A DNA stretch of 7,270 nt from JACRDV01 sp024860865 [NCBI: Methanobacteriota archaeon] (GTDB lineage Archaea; JACRDV01): NCBI GenBank assembly GCA_024860865.1, contig JACRDV010000044.1, forward strand, positions 1-7,270. The letters run 5' to 3'. The position numbers and the translations under genes were made by a program. Within the stretch, counting starts at the first letter, position 1; every line of letters starts with the position of its first letter. A model generated the notes under the pieces. The model saw nothing but the letters and a program-made list of their open reading frames with translations, searched no databases and had not been told where the DNA came from. This document shows, in pieces, positions 6,631-7,270 of the stretch.

Positions 6631-7103
6631 TCATAGTTTGGGTCATTGCTTTTCAGCCATTTCTTCGCTTTTTTGTACTCTATTTCATTTTTCCTTAGGA
6701 TTCTCCTAATTGTCTCGTTGCAAATCCTCCTAACGATTTTTTTCTCTTTTAAATAGCTTTGAAGCTTTTCTAAGCTCCAAGTGTTGTAAGGCAGTCCTAG
6801 ATCAGAAGGTTTTGAAGTTGCTATTCTAACTATTTCCTGCTCTTGCTCTTTTGTGAAGTTTCCTTTTTTAGTTTTTGGCCATTTTGTAAAAAGACCTTCA
6901 ACTCCTCTCTCATTGAACCTTTTTATCCACTTTCTAATTGCACAAGGGTGCATGTCAACCTTTGGATTTATTTCAACTGGATTAAGCCCTTCTCTTGATA
7001 GCAAAATTATCTTTGCCCTTTTAGCTATGGCAACATCATTCGAATCTAATAGAGGGTAAAGCCGATTCAATTCTTCCTGAGAGATTTCTCTAACAAATAA
7101 CAT
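6540..7103 (-). CDS. IS630-family transposase, first frame (DNA-binding part)
   Basis: The first 161 or so residues are the N-terminal half of the transposase. Residues 10-75 form a helix-turn-helix of the IS630 kind: LLDSNDVAIAKRAKIILLS, then a recognition region with HPCAIRKWIKRFNERGVEGLF. A second winged helix follows (about 85-140), ending ETIRRILRKNEIEYKKAKKW. This part binds the terminal repeats. The start is ATG at 7103, preceded 5 nt upstream by a very strong GAGGTGGT ribosome binding site; the TTG at 7118 upstream lies inside that site and is unlikely. In this frame the sequence after the A8 run (6620-6627) loses family similarity and stops at 6540. A -1 slip at the run joins it to the catalytic frame. 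If no slip occurs, a protein of 187 residues with DNA binding but no catalysis would result, a possible inhibitor. Confidence 0.85.
   Translation of the reverse strand: MLFVREISQEELNRLYPLLDSNDVAIAKRAKIILLSREGLNPVEINPKVDMHPCAIRKWIKRFNERGVEGLFTKWPKTKKGNFTKEQEQEIVRIATSKPSDLGLPYNTWSLEKLQSYLKEKKIVRRICNETIRRILRKNEIEYKKAKKWLKSNDPNYEIKKTELLSSMKESQRMELSFASMKREQLQ
6603..6627 (-). other. candidate -1 frameshift signal: A8 slippery run plus hairpin
   Basis: In the first frame the mRNA reads GAG ATA AAA AAA ACA, giving a perfect A AAA AAA slippery heptamer within eight A (6627-6620). Slipping back one base gives AAA AAC AGA GTT, exactly the catalytic frame. Just downstream AGAGTT and AGCTCT (6618-6603) can pair as a 6-bp stem with a 4-nt loop, though only 2 nt from the heptamer, closer than usual stimulators. 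Transcriptional slippage adding one A would have the same effect. A single-base loss is the alternative. Confidence 0.6.
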
Positions 7104-7108
7104 TATAC

Positions 7109-7116
7109 ACCACCTC
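7109..7116 (-). promoter_or_regulatory. ribosome binding site of the transposase
   Basis: GAGGTGGT on the minus strand, 5 nt before ATG 7103, closely matches the complement of the archaeal 16S rRNA 3' end. It decides the start and argues against TTG 7118. Confidence 0.7.
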
Positions 7117-7133
7117 AAAAATAAATAGTAATG

Positions 7134-7146
7134 AAAATTTAAAAAT
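7134..7146 (-). promoter_or_regulatory. possible TATA box of the transposase
   Basis: ATTTTTAAATTTT on the minus strand has a TTTAAAT core about 35-40 nt before ATG 7103. A start about 25 nt downstream would give a very short leader that still just includes the GAGGTGGT site. AT-rich context lowers the weight of this match. Confidence 0.3.
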
Positions 7147-7270
7147 CTGTGTCAGACGTTAGAAAAATTAACCTATTGCCTCTTAGATGGTGCAGTTAAG
7201 GTTAAGAAAAAAAGGTTTTATTATAAAGTTATTGAAACCTATGGAACAATAGAAATAGCTGATTTTGAAA
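7135..7270 (+). pseudogene. open plus-strand frame without a start, running off the right edge; gene fragment or IS end
   Basis: A frame opens after TGA at 7132-7134 and stays open for 45 codons to the end of the window. It has no ATG, GTG or TTG in frame. The translation begins KFKNLCQTLEKLTYC and ends KRFYYKVIETYGTIEIADFE, a Lys/Glu-rich composition that looks more like protein than the minus-strand reading does. I do not recognise the family. It could be a host gene that lost its 5' end to the insertion sequence, a remnant of a second transposase (the bases for CQTLE match those for SQTLK in the C-terminus of the neighbouring transposase), or non-coding DNA that belongs to the IS end. Confidence 0.3.

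Larger units (their letters stand above)
6025..7241 (-). mobile_element. IS630-family insertion sequence (ends approximate)
   Basis: About 1.2 kb holding one transposase in two frames. The size and the D-D-E transposase fit IS630/Tc1-type elements, which insert at TA. I could not fix the ends. Inverted matches between the two flanks include GTCTGAC (6104-6110 with the complement of 7151-7157), CCATCTA (6073-6079 with 7184-7190), TTAA plus TGC beside it, and ATAGGT (6030-6035 with 7237-7242). The outermost pair would put TA followed by GGT at each end, giving an element of 6033-7239 flanked by TA; then the transposase stop lies in the flank. A shorter alternative begins at CTAAGA (6025-6030 and complement of 7181-7186). 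The low end touches the RDD gene. Confidence 0.55.

Noticed and set aside
6853-7059. Plus-strand open frame over the transposase N-terminus
   Set aside because: Antisense shadow of the helix-turn-helix region, no recognisable domain.
6036-7219. AAAAAGGTTTT present in direct orientation at 6036-6046 and 7209-7219, as a possible target-site duplication
   Set aside because: IS630 elements duplicate only TA, and the shared sequence is low-complexity; chance is likely.

Overview
The window looks archaeal. It carries the membrane-arm genes of a complex I-like proton pump (Nuo/Fpo type), many of them opening on TTG or GTG and packed end to end with overlapping stop and start codons. It also has GAGGTG-type ribosome binding sites, T-tract rather than hairpin-type gene ends, and an HTH-plus-RDD membrane protein of a kind common in archaea. 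nuoJ is in two pieces, as in the Fpo complex of Methanosarcina. The DNA is AT-rich. I cannot name the phylum; a Thermoproteota- or Thermoplasmatota-type lineage is a guess.

Layout, all confident genes on the minus strand (read from high to low coordinate): positions 1-4785 hold, in transcription order, nuoJ N-terminal half, nuoJ C-terminal half, nuoK, nuoL, nuoM and the first 164 codons of nuoN, which runs off the left edge. The junctions are GTGA, ATGA, a 1-nt gap, a 2-nt gap and TTGA, so this is one translationally coupled operon. The products form the proton-translocating arm: J and K near the connection to the peripheral arm, and L, M and N as antiporter-like subunits. The peripheral-arm genes that usually precede nuoJ (A, B, C, D, H, I) are absent here. 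Upstream of nuoJ lies a gene-free AT-rich stretch (4786-5156) with a possible promoter, short palindromes, a tandem repeat and T-tracts that may end the next gene.

Positions 5157-6002 encode a predicted membrane protein with an N-terminal ArsR-like winged helix and a C-terminal RDD domain. Directly upstream, on the same strand, is an IS630-family insertion sequence (about 6025-7241). Its transposase is split into two overlapping frames at a run of eight A residues (coding strand). A single -1 slip there restores a 359-residue protein with an intact D-D-E triad, so the element may be active and use programmed frameshifting. The right edge (7135-7270) holds an open plus-strand frame with no start, and part of this sequence resembles the transposase 3' end in inverted orientation; it may be an IS end, an IS remnant or a broken gene.
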